From: Oegoconia quadripuncta
Taxonomy: Eukaryota; Arthropoda; Insecta; Lepidoptera; Autostichidae
Length of the DNA stretch: 64,000 bases
Assembly (NCBI GenBank): GCA_949316235.1
Contig: OX438758.1
Span: 744,001 to 808,000 of the forward strand
Reading direction: 5' to 3'
The translations under genes were made by a program, and so were the position numbers. The notes beneath the pieces are model-generated. The model was not told where the DNA came from, searched no databases, and was given only the letters and a program-made list of their open reading frames with translations. The stretch's first letter is position 1; every line of letters starts with the position of its first letter. This document shows positions 10,370 through 20,910 of the stretch, piece by piece.

Positions 10370-10482
10370 CCAGCATCCTGATGATGGTCTTCCTGGACTG
10401 GGCCTGCCTTGCTTCTCCGTGCACGCTTCCATTGACTCCGTTCAGGGTCCCCGGACTGCCAGGCTTGTTCGTATGTGTTGAC
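10370..10482 (-). CDS. Neuropeptide GPCR exon E4 (ICL3 to base of TM6)
   Basis: This 113-bp exon has acceptor TTTTTCTATGTAG and donor GTAACTATT, joined in phase 2. It encodes a hydrophilic third intracellular loop rich in Gly, Asn and Ser (NKPGSPGTLNGVNGSVHGEA), followed by the basic stretch RQAQSRKTIIRML that leads into TM6. The SRKxxIRML pattern at the base of TM6 is common in pyrokinin/CAPA receptors. A 3' tail fragment of SINE-A lies about 60 bp upstream of the acceptor. The frame closes on both neighbours, which supports the boundaries. Confidence 0.85.
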
Positions 10483-10537
10483 CTACATAGAAAAACAATA
10501 AGGAATTGTTTAATAATGACCATCCTAATATTGTATA

Positions 10538-10587
10538 ATAAGGTGTGATTGAGGTCAAGTACGAACCCGTGATGCATTAAAAAAATA
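10538..10587 (+). mobile_element. SINE-A 3' tip
   Basis: Only GGTGTGATTGAGGTCAAGTA, a short remainder and the A tail are left. It lies about 55 bp upstream of the E4 acceptor on the gene strand. Confidence 0.7.
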
Positions 10588-10870
10588 TTAGTCTTTACCT
10601 ATGAAATTGGCGTTTTGTATGAAGAATTTCATTAAGACTGTTTTCTTCATATAAACATTTTTGATTAAATCCAAATTTAGCTAAACTTTGTGTGTATTAT
10701 CGGATATCGGAAACGAGCCTACACCTTCCTCAAAGGCCGACAACGCATCTATGACCCTTTTGGTGTTGCGGGTGTCCAATGGGCGGCGGTGATTGCTTTC
10801 CATCAGGTGAACCGCATGCTCGTTTGCCGCCCTCTCATATTAAAAAAAAAAAAAATAACATTAAGTTAAA
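10588..10870 (+). mobile_element. MITE-D fragment interrupted by repeat E
   Basis: The MITE-D left end (TTAGTCTTTACCTATGAAAT) runs to CGGATA at 10705. It resumes after the E insertion as TAACATTAAGTTAA, then stops at a SINE-A head fragment. Confidence 0.75.
10706..10854 (+). mobile_element. Repeat E (retroposon 3' tail) inside MITE-D
   Basis: Contains TGTTGCGGGTGTCCAATGGG, GGCGGCGGTGATTGCTTTCC and CTCGTTTGCCGCCCTCTCAT, plus poly(A). It matches 57925-58035 and the right edge of the window. This is a common lepidopteran SINE/LINE tail. Confidence 0.75.
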
Positions 10871-10871
10871 T

Positions 10872-10947
10872 ATCCCCGCTGGGGATCGAACCCGCGATCT
10901 CCGATTCGTAAACCCTATGTTGTTTATATATCGCCCCGGAGGCGGTT
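10872..10947 (-). mobile_element. SINE-A head fragment
   Basis: The tRNA-like head with B box and A box is present on the minus strand; body and tail are absent. Confidence 0.75.
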
Positions 10948-11369
10948 ATAATCTAACCACACGTACTGCATTACGTTCAACAAATACGTTAGAATGATTA
11001 TATCATTGAAAGAAAGTAAAACTTACTAAAATACAGGGTGATGTATGTTACACACACGACACGCTTGAGAGTTGTCTACATTGTCTAATAGCACAAACTT
11101 TGTCGGCGAAACAAACTTGGGACTCAAAACTTTGCGTAACCCGCATAAAGGTGGTCCTCCACGGGCGTGGCGAAACCTGGCGATATATTTGATATATCGT
11201 TTAGCCAAGTTACCATGATCATATCGGGACGTTTTAAAGATAGGCCCAGTCAAGAGTACTCTAAACCGACGAGCGTATAGTAACAACGTTATTAGCGAAT
11301 GAAGCAAAAGAGGTGTGTCAGTATTCTATGGGAAACAGGACATTTTTGGACAGGGTTTGTGACACCTCC
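10948..11369. other. Intronic sequence, nothing recognised
   Basis: Starts near a TACAGGGTGATGTATG motif and contains GC-richer sequence with a 93-codon minus frame. I do not recognise the frame. Confidence 0.4.
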
Positions 11370-11370
11370 G

Positions 11371-11712
11371 ACCGCCTCCGTGGCTCAATGCAAACAACAT
11401 TGGGTTTACGATTCGGAGGTCGCGGGTTCGATCCCCAGCGGGGTACCTGTTTAAGTACTCGGTTTGGTTGGTGGTAGGGTATTTTAAATGTCCGCCTGGC
11501 TAGCTACCACCATCTTATCTAAATCTGCCGCCAAGCAGCAATGTTAATGACATTGTTGTGTTCCGGTTGTCAGAGATAAGATAGCCAGTCCCCCAAATGT
11601 ATTGGGGTTTCCGGGTCAGTACGCTTCCACCTTCGACCTCATCTTCACTTAACATCAGGTGTGATTGAGGTCAAGATCCAACCCGTCGTGCATAAAAAAA
11701 AAAAAAAAAAAA
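11371..11712 (+). mobile_element. SINE-A copy, full length, well preserved
   Basis: One of the best copies: A box, B box, GTCCGCCTGGCTAGCTACCA body, 3' domain and a poly(A) of about 20. Confidence 0.92.
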
Positions 11713-12106
11713 CCTGTAAGTATATTATCTTTGTAACATTTTAGATAAATAAATAAATACAAATAAATGAAATACTCCCTCATTTACGAGGGAAGGCCTA
11801 TAATCCTTGCAGTGGGATGTTTACGGATTGAATAAATAATTACAAATACAAAATCTGTTACTAGCTAGCTATACAGGCACACATGTCTGTAATTCGTATG
11901 GTTAGAATGTGTTCATAGTTGAATAATCTTTAATACCGACAATTATTGTAACTTTATCAAATTATTGTAACTTTCTTAAAAAAAAATATTTTTGTGTTTT
12001 TCACTTTGATAAATGGCGTGATCTGAAGTGAAGCCATGTATCTACAATACCTTTAACGTACCTAATGTAGGACATGGAAATCTACGGAGTTACTTACGTG
12101 TTATAA
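11713..12106. other. Intronic sequence, nothing recognised
   Basis: AT-rich spacer between a SINE-A copy and the 102-bp tandem array. Confidence 0.5.
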
Positions 12107-12650
12107 AAGTATGACACCTACAAAATCCTCCCCATCGTCTTTGCCTTCTTGAAAGTTTGCTTTGTCTTGTGAGTAGCGAGTAGCGTGAGCAGTGAGCAGG
12201 TGTCATACTTTTATGACACCTACAAAATCCTCCCCATCGTCTTTGTCTTGTTGAAAGTTTGCTTTGTCTTGTGAGTAGCGAGTAGCATGAGCAATGAGTA
12301 GGTGTCATACTTTTATGACACCTACAAAATCCTCCCCATCGTCTTTGTCTTGTTGAAAGTTTGCTTTGTCTTGTGAGTAGCGAGTAGCATGAGCAATGAG
12401 TTGGTGTCATACTTTTATGACACCTACAAAATCCTCCCCATCGTCTATGCCTTCTTGAAAGTTTGCTTTGTCTTGTGAGTAGCGAGTAGCGTGAGCAGTG
12501 AGCAGGTGTCATACTTTTATGACACCTACAAAATCCACCCCATCGTCTATGCCTTCTTGAAAGTTTGCTTTGTCTTGTGAGTAGCGAGTAGCGTGAGCAG
12601 TGAGCAGGTGTCATACTTTTATGACACCTACAAAATCCACCCCATCGTCT
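12107..12650. repeat. 102-bp tandem array, 5 units plus a partial, with hairpin junctions
   Basis: Each unit runs from TATGACACCT to AGGTGTCATA, so its ends are perfect inverted repeats. Adjacent units are joined by CTTT, making an AGGTGTCATA-CTTT-TATGACACCT hairpin at every junction. The unit looks like a short TIR element (MITE) that was tandemly amplified. Because 102 is divisible by 3, the minus strand stays open for 174 codons as a 34-residue repeat (MTPAHCSRYSLLTRQSKLSR and onward). Nothing else suggests coding. Confidence 0.88.
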
Positions 12651-12785
12651 TATATCGACCTCTCCGATTTAGCAAACTGTGTTCGGCAGTGCACCTGTGT
12701 CTGCTGTTGTTGCTGGTACAGGCCTATCTTTGTTTTTAGTACTTCGAGGATTCCATGAATTTATCGTATCGTCTCGCATCATTCT

Positions 12786-12940
12786 TTTTTTTTTTTTTTT
12801 ATGATTAACTGGATGCGCATTTGACCACAATCTCACCTGATGGGAAGTGATGATGTGGCCGAAGATGAAGCACGCGATCTCAGTAGATGCCTATTCTTGC
12901 AGTGGTAAACCACCTTAACAGACACGTGACGAGAATCAAA
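12786..12940 (-). mobile_element. LINE 3' end (family I), short
   Basis: Poly(T), then TTTGACCACAATCTCACCTG and GATGAAGCACGCGATCTCAG. It matches 13196-13452 in the same orientation. Confidence 0.65.
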
Positions 12941-13195
12941 GATGCGGTATTTAACCAGTTGTGTTTCATGTAACATATCTAAAGAAGTATAAGTTGTAAC
13001 CTATATAATCTATAAGGAGCAGTTGGTCTGTTTTCTGAAACGGTTAAGTTAGTTCGGATACAAAGTTTGAATTACTGAAATATCTTACGATTTTGTTCAC
13101 CGCGAGCTATACGCTATTAGCGAGCTATGTTTCGGCTAATATTTTGTTCTTGAGTACGGTTACACTCTTCATTACCTTTAAGTTTTTTAGGATGA

Positions 13196-13452
13196 TTTTT
13201 TTTAATGATTGACTGGCTTCGCGTTTGACCACAATTTCACCTGATAGAAAGTGACGACGTGGTCGAAGATGAAGCACGCGATCCCAGTAAAGGATTCAGG
13301 AAAGACTGACGCCGGAAAGGAGTTCCATGCCTTGGCTGTTCGGATGATGAATGAAGAATCGAACTTTTTAGTGCGAATGCGAATTTTAATATAGTCAAAT
13401 ACATAATTGTAAATGTCTGGTCTTCCAGGCCAGCTGAAGACTTTGAAATGTT
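13196..13452 (-). mobile_element. LINE 3' end (family I) with RT C-terminal remnant
   Basis: On the minus strand KKFDSSFIIRTAKAWNSFPA can be read in one frame, the usual end of a non-LTR RT protein. It is followed by a short 3' UTR and a poly(A) tail. The copy is 5'-truncated. Confidence 0.7.
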
Positions 13453-13459
13453 ATTGATG

Positions 13460-13755
13460 TTTTTTTTTAATGCACAACGGGTTAGCATTTCACCTCAGTC
13501 ACACCTGATGTTAAGGGGTGTGATTGGGGGACAAGATGGAGTTTTCGGGTACTGACGCGGAAACCCCATCTTATTTGGGGAATTGGCTATTTTATCTCTG
13601 ACAACCGGAACACAACAATGCTATTAACAAGAATTAGATAAGATGGTGGTAAGATCAGCCAAACCTAGTACTAAACATGTACCCCGCTGGGGATCGAATC
13701 CGCGACCTCCGATTCGTAAACCCAATGTTGTTTACATGGAGCCACGGAGGCGGTT
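13460..13755 (-). mobile_element. SINE-A copy with internal deletions
   Basis: Poly(T), 3' domain and tRNA-like head are present. The central part and the stretch after AGTGTGATT are rearranged. Confidence 0.85.
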
Positions 13756-14645
13756 AACGGCGGAAGAGTGATGTAGCGTTGGACTGGGTGGAGCTCTGTG
13801 AAATCTTACTAAAATCCCAAGTAACAGTTTTACAACTATATTGGGATTTTGTGTAGAAATTTTATTCCCTTGTATGAATCTAGAAGATTCACTGTTCGAC
13901 ATAAGCTGTACGGCACCCAATCTGCCGAAACATGTATATATTCCTAGTGCGGGGTCTAAGAATCGTTGCGGCTGGTCTCCGAATGGTCTTTTAGTTTTAA
14001 GTGAATGGAGGCTTATACCTGAGGTATGGGGACTTGGGGTTACAGAAATTAGTCACACAAGTTACTTCGACGGTGGTCGTTTATTGTCTAATTAACTTAC
14101 TGACTAAAATTGGGTGTAGACTACCTGACGTATATTCGGGGAAAGGTAATTCATACACTACATAGTTATTGTTAAAATGTCTATAATCGGGGCTCTGAGG
14201 ATACTCCCAGAAGTCGTCAGCACCGCCAAGATCTGCTAGGCTTCTTTGAGGGACTGGGTTGGTAGTAGGCACAATATAGCGTCGAGTTTCGTTCTTCACC
14301 TTAATAATCTGCCTATGACATATAAATAAATATTTGGACAATTACTCCAATCAAACTATATATGTTGGGAGAAGATAAACTGCAGCTGTGGTCTGATAGA
14401 GGGTTTATTATTGGATGTTGAACCGATTGTAAGAGAGCGAAAATCTGGCGGCGCGCCAATATATTTACATTTAGATTTGCGCCATCTTTCGGATTGTCCT
14501 GGAACCCGCGTGAAAGTTACACTTGTACCTATTGAAGTGAATAGATTGATGAGTGGTGGGTTCACGGGTTCGCCAATAGATGGCGCAAGTCTTTACATAA
14601 TCGTGCGGACAGCGTCAGGCGAGGTCCTATACTGAACAATATAAG
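13756..14645. other. Intronic sequence, nothing recognised
   Basis: About 890 bp. Several 60-90-codon frames occur on both strands around 13840-14640, but none shows a family motif and they overlap each other. There is no clear splice-flanked exon. Confidence 0.4.
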
Positions 14646-14755
14646 CAAAGGGATAAATATTTATATAAACATCCATGACTCGGGATTAAATATTCGTATT
14701 CATCACACAAATTCGCAACCGTTGATTTAGCTATCAACCACACCAATCGTTGTCA
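14646..14755 (-). mobile_element. SINE-B' fragment
   Basis: Body with ATAAACATCCATGACTCGGG and a degenerate head with CACACCAATCG. The B box is partly lost. Confidence 0.7.
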
Positions 14756-14775
14756 AACTTATATACATTGTATGT

Positions 14776-14867
14776 AAATAAAATAAATAAATATCCTTGG
14801 ACATACACACAGCGCCATCTAGTTCCACAGTAAGCAACTATAGGCTTGTGTTGTGGATACCAGATGT
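14776..14867 (-). mobile_element. SINE-B 3' fragment
   Basis: Tail and CAGCGCCATCTAGTTCCACA body up to GGATACCAGATG; the head is missing. Confidence 0.75.
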
Positions 14868-15404
14868 GTGCGAATATGGGTGTTTGTGACACAAATTTAA
14901 ATAAAGTATTTGTTCACATAAATATTCTTTCTTTCCCCTCCCACTCTCCATTAGAGTTATCGATCGCATAAGCCCATAGCTCGCAGTGAGACGGCAGCTT
15001 AACGGAGCTTACTTTTATTTCACTCCGTCAGTGCTATACCCACACAATGGCTAGGTCTATTTATAATTTTCCCTTTTCATGGCAATCCGTCAAGTCCAAA
15101 AGTCGCTCATGTAAACGGCGTAACGCCTAGGCCATCACGGTGTCGCCCTGTAATTGAATCTGCTAGGCCACCCCTCCATTAATCATGCCCACTCAGAGGA
15201 AAATGTACTGCAAAATAACTTCGGCTCGCAGATAGGTATTTAACTGAGTACATATTTAGTACTCGGGTTAATGGTCGGTCATTTTTAACACCCGACGAGA
15301 AACGACGGGTATTATGTGTTTGACGGCATGTGTGTGTGTAACGTATCTCATTACTGAGATACCTACATCCGGATAATACATACAGGTGTGAGTGTTTGTG
15401 TGTG
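14868..15404. other. Intronic sequence, nothing recognised
   Basis: Mixed-composition spacer. A short stretch near 15288-15400 (CCCGACGAGAAACGACGGGT) may be an old repeat, but I found no second copy. Confidence 0.4.
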
Positions 15405-15622
15405 ACTGGCTATCTTGTCTCTGTCAACCGGAACACAACAATGGTATTAACATCGATGTTAGGCGGCAGATTTAGATAAGATGGTGGTAGCTAGTCAGGC
15501 GGACATTTAAAATGCCCTAGCACCAACCAAACCGAGTACTTAAACATGTACCCCGCTGGGGATCGAACCCGCGACCTCCGAATCGTAAACCCAATGCTGT
15601 TTACATTGAGCCACGGAGGGGG
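15405..15622 (-). mobile_element. SINE-A copy lacking its 3' domain
   Basis: Head with A and B boxes and body are present on the minus strand. The 3' domain and A tail are absent. Confidence 0.85.
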
Positions 15623-16065
15623 TATGTGCTTGTGTTTGTGGAGGTGTATGCTCGTGTGATAGGTGTGTGTGCGGGAGTGGGTGAGGGCGTGTGTATTTAT
15701 AAGTTTACACAGTTTTTACACAGTTGTTTGATGTATTTGGACTTTGGACCTACATAATCACGTGTTCAATGGATGGATCGATCCTAATAAATTAAGACCT
15801 TATAGAGACACTCTTCTATACAGCCATGTGTTCGCCACAGACTTCAGATCTAACATAACATCCCTAATTAATCCTATATTGGCAATGAATTTGGCAATTC
15901 GTGAAATCACCATTGTAATGATACAATTGCAAATTCAATTTGGCGGATTTCCACGCGCGGCTGGATGGGGTTCGCATTTACATCCAAGTCGGAATGATCG
16001 CGCGAATATCACCTCTATTCCTAACAAAATGCCCTTATTAGCCTTCAAGGCGTGAAAGGCTAATA
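15623..16065. other. Intronic sequence, nothing recognised
   Basis: Starts with a GTGTG-rich patch. The 103-codon plus frame at 15744-16055 has no recognisable motif. Confidence 0.4.
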
Positions 16066-16293
16066 CAGTTCTCGAGGCGTAAGATCAGCTTTGCATTTGT
16101 GTGAGTGCACACAGATAGAGATACGGCTTGTGGCGCAGCGCGTCCCGCGCATTGTTTAAACGCGGCCTGAGGCGCGGCGTGTCCGCTGCGCGTCGCTTCC
16201 CTGCCACGCACATGCCGCACTTCACCTCTTGTACCGCTAGCAGCTTGACGTCACTCACACAAATGCAAAGCTGAGCTTACGCCTCGAGAACTG
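16066..16293. mobile_element. GC-rich MITE with 42-bp TIRs and TA target duplication
   Basis: The left end CAGTTCTCGAGGCGTAAG continues to about 16107 and recurs in reverse complement at 16252-16293, with one or two differences. TA flanks both sides. The 228-bp element has a GC-rich core with GCGC repeats, unlike its surroundings. TA duplication suggests mobilisation by a Tc1/mariner-type transposase. Confidence 0.85.
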
Positions 16294-16336
16294 TACCAGT
16301 TGTAAAGTACACAGTTAAGTCACTTTTACGTTTCCT

Positions 16337-16680
16337 TAGGAAAAAAATTGTGATAAACATTATGTCAATGCAACAAAAAAAGATAAACTTGCAGTTCACA
16401 TAAGTCGCCTCTGCAAAGTCAGTAATTCATTCAAAGGGTTATGTATACCCTTTTGCAATAAGATTCCAGTTGATATACAAAATCTTCCTTTCAATAAATT
16501 TTTAAAGATACTATAAAACAGAAACTTATTAAACTACGCATTTATAAAATATCAGATTATTTAGATGATAATCATCCCTGGACATAATCAGATCATTCGT
16601 ACGACAGGCTATTTCACACTTCATTATGAAATATAAAAACCTTTTTGTAATATAAAAAATTATATAAAATCAAAGCCTGA
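16337..16680 (+). mobile_element. LINE-F 3' end, 5'-truncated
   Basis: Contains the decayed RT C-terminus shared with many copies in this window (GATATACAAAATCTTCCTTT, then AATATCAGATTATTTAGATG). Confidence 0.75.
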
Positions 16681-17394
16681 GTTTATTTGGAACTCATATT
16701 TTCTCCAAATTTTCTTTATTTATTCATTTTAACTACCCAAGCCAATAACTTCTATTTCACTTAACTAATATGCCCTATTTTTTCCTTACCGTAAAAAAAC
16801 TCATCCGGGATATATTTTTTTCTTTTTGAGCAATAGACACTTTTATAAGAATAACAATAAAAATCGATTATTTGACCCATTTGGCGACGCACACATACAT
16901 GTATAAATATTGAAGTAACCAATGAACAGAAAGAAATTAGGATAGTAATCAGGCGTCGTACCATAAAATCCACAATGGTAAAAAAGGATCTTGAAATAAA
17001 GCAAATATCTTTCATTCAAGATAATAAAGTTTTGTATACATATAACCAAACACTTCAATGCTATTGGATTAAGATTTACAGATTTTAATTTAATTCAAGA
17101 CAATTTGACTTAAATAAAAATAATAGCGATTCTTACTCTAAAGTCACAGTTTGTGCACTTTGTAAGACGGAAGCGTATAACATGTCTCAGTAATGGCGGC
17201 CTAGGATTTCAAAATAGAGCAAGCCCGACAATGTTTTTGTATTTTTGTATACAGCTAGTGAAATTAGGTTGGTAACCAAGCACGACGTTTCATTTTGTCA
17301 AGTGCGAATGTTTCAATCAAAGATTTCCTATACTGTTTAATTAGTTTATAGTCCAGATAACTTGATTATTGTCACTTTTTTCTCAGTACACGTA
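16681..17394. other. Intronic sequence, nothing recognised
   Basis: AT-rich; a pair of overlapping minus-strand frames at 16761-17058 has no motif. Confidence 0.4.
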
Positions 17395-17548
17395 TGTATG
17401 TCTATTCTATCGAACCTGTTTTCCTTCACATTTGCAGGGTCTTGCTGGAAGAAATCTCTTTTTAGAGATAAGCTAGTGCCTTTTGTACATCCTGTATCTA
17501 GTATGTATTTGACTTTTATGTGTACTCGTGTGCAATAAAATTATAAAT
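17395..17548 (+). mobile_element. LINE 3' UTR fragment
   Basis: CAGGGTCTTGCTGGAAGAAA, CTTTTTAGAGATAAGCTAGT and GTGCAATAAAATTATAAATA make a typical 3' UTR of a lepidopteran non-LTR element, recognised from memory only. Confidence 0.55.
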
Positions 17549-18364
17549 AAAATATAAATTATGCGTTAAGTATTTAACAAAATGAAATATTATTTTTTTT
17601 TATAACGATACTTAACATTTTACTAACATTATTTGCCCATTTTAATAATAAGTGCATAGAAAATTTTGTACAAATTTACAAAAAACTAAATAAATGAATA
17701 CACATTTATAATAAAAAAAAAATGAATATTAAATAAATTATCGTAATGTTTTTCTTCAGAAATAGTCTAGATCGAGTATTTAGTAAGGAAAGCCGGGCTT
17801 TGGGACTTATATGAAGCTACCGCCACTATGTCTCAGATCATAGAGAGAAGTGAAGTTTGTATCATGTAACAATGGAGTGATCTTGGTGGTGGTTTGGTGT
17901 ATATCCGAATCGACACCATTGCCACGTAGTGTCAAAACTCCTTAAAACTAAGAATACCATCGCAAGGTTTAGAATAATCTAACACTTCATTGATTAAAGT
18001 CCATCTAGTCGTTAAGATGTTTCGAGGGTATAAAGATCCCATACACCACATCCTTGAAAAGATAACCTTTTCCTTGCGCAGCTGGATAAAAATACGTAAA
18101 TAGCTTTCATAATGAAATTTTATCTTTTATAGAAAAGTGGAAGCGGCAGCCTACGGCCTGCAATATATCCTAACGGCGCCATAAGCAATATTAGAAGCTT
18201 CATGGTTATTAAAGCGAAACAACTTTCCATGTGTTAAGTGTAATTAAATGATAGACACTCGATATACGCCGTTGAAAGGTTAAAATAGCATTTCCTTTAT
18301 TATTATAATCCATACTAATTACTACAAAAAATCAGCATAATTCATGGCGACCCCCATAAAGATA
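17549..18364. other. Intronic sequence, nothing recognised
   Basis: About 800 bp. The stretch 17780-18100 is of mixed composition and could be single-copy DNA. No exon with splice sites that would extend the receptor is seen. Confidence 0.4.
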
Positions 18365-18446
18365 AAAAAAAAAGCCCGATACATACATACATACACACAC
18401 CGAAACACATTATCCTCCTTTCTTGGCAGTGGGGTAAAAATAGAAC
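18365..18446 (+). mobile_element. Repeat M end fragment
   Basis: GATACATACATACATACACA followed by ATCCTCCTTTCTTGGCAGTG matches the end of repeat M at 6720-6785. Confidence 0.5.
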
Positions 18447-18516
18447 AAATTAACCTATGAAGAAAACATGCAGCCCGACTCGCACTTGGCGGGGCTTATG
18501 AAAGAATATTAATATA

Positions 18517-19835
18517 CTACTCTGTGTAAAAAGTATCGGGAATATGTCAATAAAAAGACCCGCGTAAAAGAGGTCGTTCTAATTTTTTTACTGCATGTTG
18601 GTAGCACTGTACTGATTTAGCGCGCAAAATTTGAGCGGGATCTGTCATTTAATTTGTTTTAAACTATACTTTTTGTTGGTCATAGTTTTGAGTCCTCGGC
18701 GATTTTTACAATGGAAAATATTGTTGAACAAAGAGTGTGCCTTAAATTTTGTGTTTCAAATGATATTTCATGTGGTGAATCACTAAAAATGTTGCGAAAT
18801 ACCTACGGCGAATCGTGTATATCGAAAACAAGGGCTTATGAATGGTATAAGGCTTTTAAAGAAGGCCGAGAAGTAGTAGTAGACTTGCCTCGTTCTGGTA
18901 GACCTTCAACCGCTACGACCAAAGAAAACATCGACAGAATCAAGAAGCTAGTGCTCGAAAATCGACGTATGAGTCTGAGAGAGTTGGCTAGTGAGGTGAA
19001 CATATCTTTTAAGTCCGTCCACAACATTCTCATTGACATTTTAGGCATGAAACGCGTCGCCGCTCGACTAGTTCCAAAAGAGCTCAATTTTGTTCAAAAA
19101 GCGCAGCGAAAGCATGTCGCTGAAGACATGGTTTCCCGAGCTTCTACGGATCCGACCTTTATGAAACGTATAATAACTGGCGACGAGACATGGGTTTATG
19201 AGTACGACATGCAAACAAGCCAACAGTCTTCAGAATGGCGTCTCGAAAACGAGCCGAAACCCAAAAAACCGCGGCAAAGTCGCTCCAAAATCAAGGTGAT
19301 GCTGACAGTTTTTTTTGACTACCGTGGTGTGGTTCACTCCGAATTCCTTCCAGGGGGAGAAACAGTGAATAAAGAATATTATTTAGGCGTCATGAAGCGT
19401 TTGCGTGAGAGTATCCGCCGAAAACGTCCAGATTTGTGGCAACACAACTCATGGATGCTGCACCATGATAATGCACCATCACACACAGCCATTATAGTGA
19501 AAGAGTTTTTAGCGAAAAATTCAACAAAAGTTCTCGACCAAGCACCGTATTCACCTGATATGGCTCCGTCTGACTTTTTTTTATTTCCCAAGTTAAAATT
19601 ACCACTTCGAGGAAAACGTTTTGAGTCGATAGAAGCCATAAAAGAAAATTCGCTGAATGAGCTAAAGGCCATACCGCAAATAGCCTATGAAAAATGTATG
19701 GAAGACTGGGTGAAGCGGTGGAGATGTTGTATTGCAAGCGATGGGGCCTACTTTGAAGGCGATAAAATAAATTTAGATGAATAATTTGTATTTTTTGTTT
19801 TATTGACAAATTCCCGATACTTAGTACACTGAATG
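18517..19835 (+). mobile_element. Mariner element copy 1, 1319 bp, intact
   Basis: A complete mariner. TA flanks both ends (18515-18516 and 19836-19837). The terminal inverted repeats share the core AAGTATCGGGAAT(A/T)TGTCAATAAAA, with slightly divergent outer tips. The second copy (38763-40081) has exactly the same length and nearly the same sequence in inverted orientation. It lies in the E3-E4 intron on the strand opposite the host gene. Confidence 0.95.
18711..19784 (+). CDS. Mariner transposase (DD34D), copy 1
   Basis: This 357-residue protein, the usual mariner length, cuts and rejoins the element at TA sites. The N-terminal half has helix-turn-helix motifs for TIR binding (RAYEWYKAFKEGRE, then LRELASEVNISFKSVHNIL). 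A variant of the WVPHEL linker motif follows as RLVPKELN. The catalytic triad is Asp158 (TGDETWVYEY), Asp253 (HHDNAPSH) and Asp288 (YSPDMAPSDFF), with 34 residues between the last two. The frame is intact from ATG to TAA, so it could be functional. It differs from copy 2 at two residues (AEDM versus AEEM; LPGG versus LPEG). Confidence 0.95.
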   Translation: MENIVEQRVCLKFCVSNDISCGESLKMLRNTYGESCISKTRAYEWYKAFKEGREVVVDLPRSGRPSTATTKENIDRIKKLVLENRRMSLRELASEVNISFKSVHNILIDILGMKRVAARLVPKELNFVQKAQRKHVAEDMVSRASTDPTFMKRIITGDETWVYEYDMQTSQQSSEWRLENEPKPKKPRQSRSKIKVMLTVFFDYRGVVHSEFLPGGETVNKEYYLGVMKRLRESIRRKRPDLWQHNSWMLHHDNAPSHTAIIVKEFLAKNSTKVLDQAPYSPDMAPSDFFLFPKLKLPLRGKRFESIEAIKENSLNELKAIPQIAYEKCMEDWVKRWRCCIASDGAYFEGDKINLDE

Positions 19836-19930
19836 TATTTTAAAAATATGCTCAATAAACACTCTAACCAATCCAATCCGCTTTTATCCAATCTGCCAAG
19901 CCTTTGAAAAACCAGCCAGTTGCTTATGTA

Positions 19931-20352
19931 TTAGGTCCTTACCTATGAAATTGGCGTTTTGTATGAAGAATTTCATTAAGACTGTTGACTTCATACAAAC
20001 ATTATTGATTTTTTTTTTGGGAACGGCAAATCCAAATTTAGCTAAACTTTGTGTGTATTATCGGATAACATTAAGTTAAGTATAGGCAGCGTTAATTTTT
20101 AAAAGTAACCGCTTTATAAAAGTATCGGCTAATCTAAGAAATATCATGGGAAGCACATGAAAAGAGCTCTGTTCAATTTTTTTTTATTATGTGATTTAGC
20201 CCAGAAATTAAAAAATATTTCATGTAAAAGCTTGAAATAATATTCCATTTTCCAAATAAAAAATTAATTTGGATAAAGCTTTGAAAATCGCAGGAATTGG
20301 TACATATGATTAACGAAGAAAAAAAACTCCAATTTCATAGGTAAAGACCCAA
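19931..20352 (+). mobile_element. MITE-D copy, full length, next to the E3 donor
   Basis: 422 bp between TA dinucleotides. The ends TTAGGTCCTTACCTATGAAA and, inverted, TTGGGTCTTTACCTATGAAA form the TIR. There is no coding capacity. The right end is 32 bp from the 5' splice site of E3 on the gene strand. Confidence 0.88.
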
Positions 20353-20384
20353 TATAACAATCAGATACATACCCCATAACGTAC

Positions 20385-20532
20385 CTAATACGTAATCCCA
20401 TCCTGACATACAGGCAGAGGATCATGACGCCGGGCAGGATGAAGAACAAGAGGCTGCTCAGCTCACACAGATACCAGGATGGGAGCTCCAGCATGGCGCA
20501 GAATGCTGACTCCAGAGATGCGTTGCCTGACC
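20385..20532 (-). CDS. Neuropeptide GPCR exon E3 (ECL2 and TM5)
   Basis: This 148-bp internal exon has acceptor CTTCTTCCCAG and donor GTACGTTATG. It joins E2 in phase 1 and encodes GSGNASLESAFCAML (ECL2, with the disulfide Cys and a possible N-glycosylation site NAS), then LPSWYLCELSSLLFFILPG and VMILCLYVRMGLRIR (TM5 and the start of ICL3). The ESAFC segment with a TM5 Pro is what I expect of CAPA-type receptors. A MITE-D copy ends 32 bp past the donor, and a SINE-A copy starts about 45 bp upstream of the acceptor. E2 and E3 together sit between two inverted mariner copies. Confidence 0.88.
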
Positions 20533-20577
20533 CTGGGAAGAAGGTACAGTTTGTATACAAGGGTTATTAACTCCTCC

Positions 20578-20910
20578 ACCGCCTCCGCGGCTCAATGTAA
20601 ACAATATTGGGTTTACGATTCGGAGGTCGCGGGTTCGATCCCCAGCAGGGTACATGTTTAAGTACTCTGTTTGGTTGGTGGTAGGGCATTTCAAATGTCC
20701 GCCTGGCTAGCTACCACTATCTTATCTAAATCTGCCGCCAAGCAGAAATGTTAATAGCATTGTTGTGTTCCGGTTGTCAGAGATAAGATAGCCACTCCCC
20801 CAAATGTGTTGGGGTTTCCGGGTCAGTACGCTTCCACCTTCGACCTCATCTTCACTTAACATCAGGTGTGATTGAGGTCAAGTGCCAACCCGTTATGCAT
20901 GGAAAAAAAC
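20578..20910 (+). mobile_element. SINE-A copy, full length
   Basis: Complete head, body, 3' domain and short A tail. It starts about 45 bp upstream of the E3 acceptor on the gene strand. Confidence 0.9.

Noticed and set aside
12090..12614. A 174-residue repeat protein on the minus strand
   Set aside because: The frame is open because the tandem unit is 102 bp. There is no promoter, splice or homology evidence.
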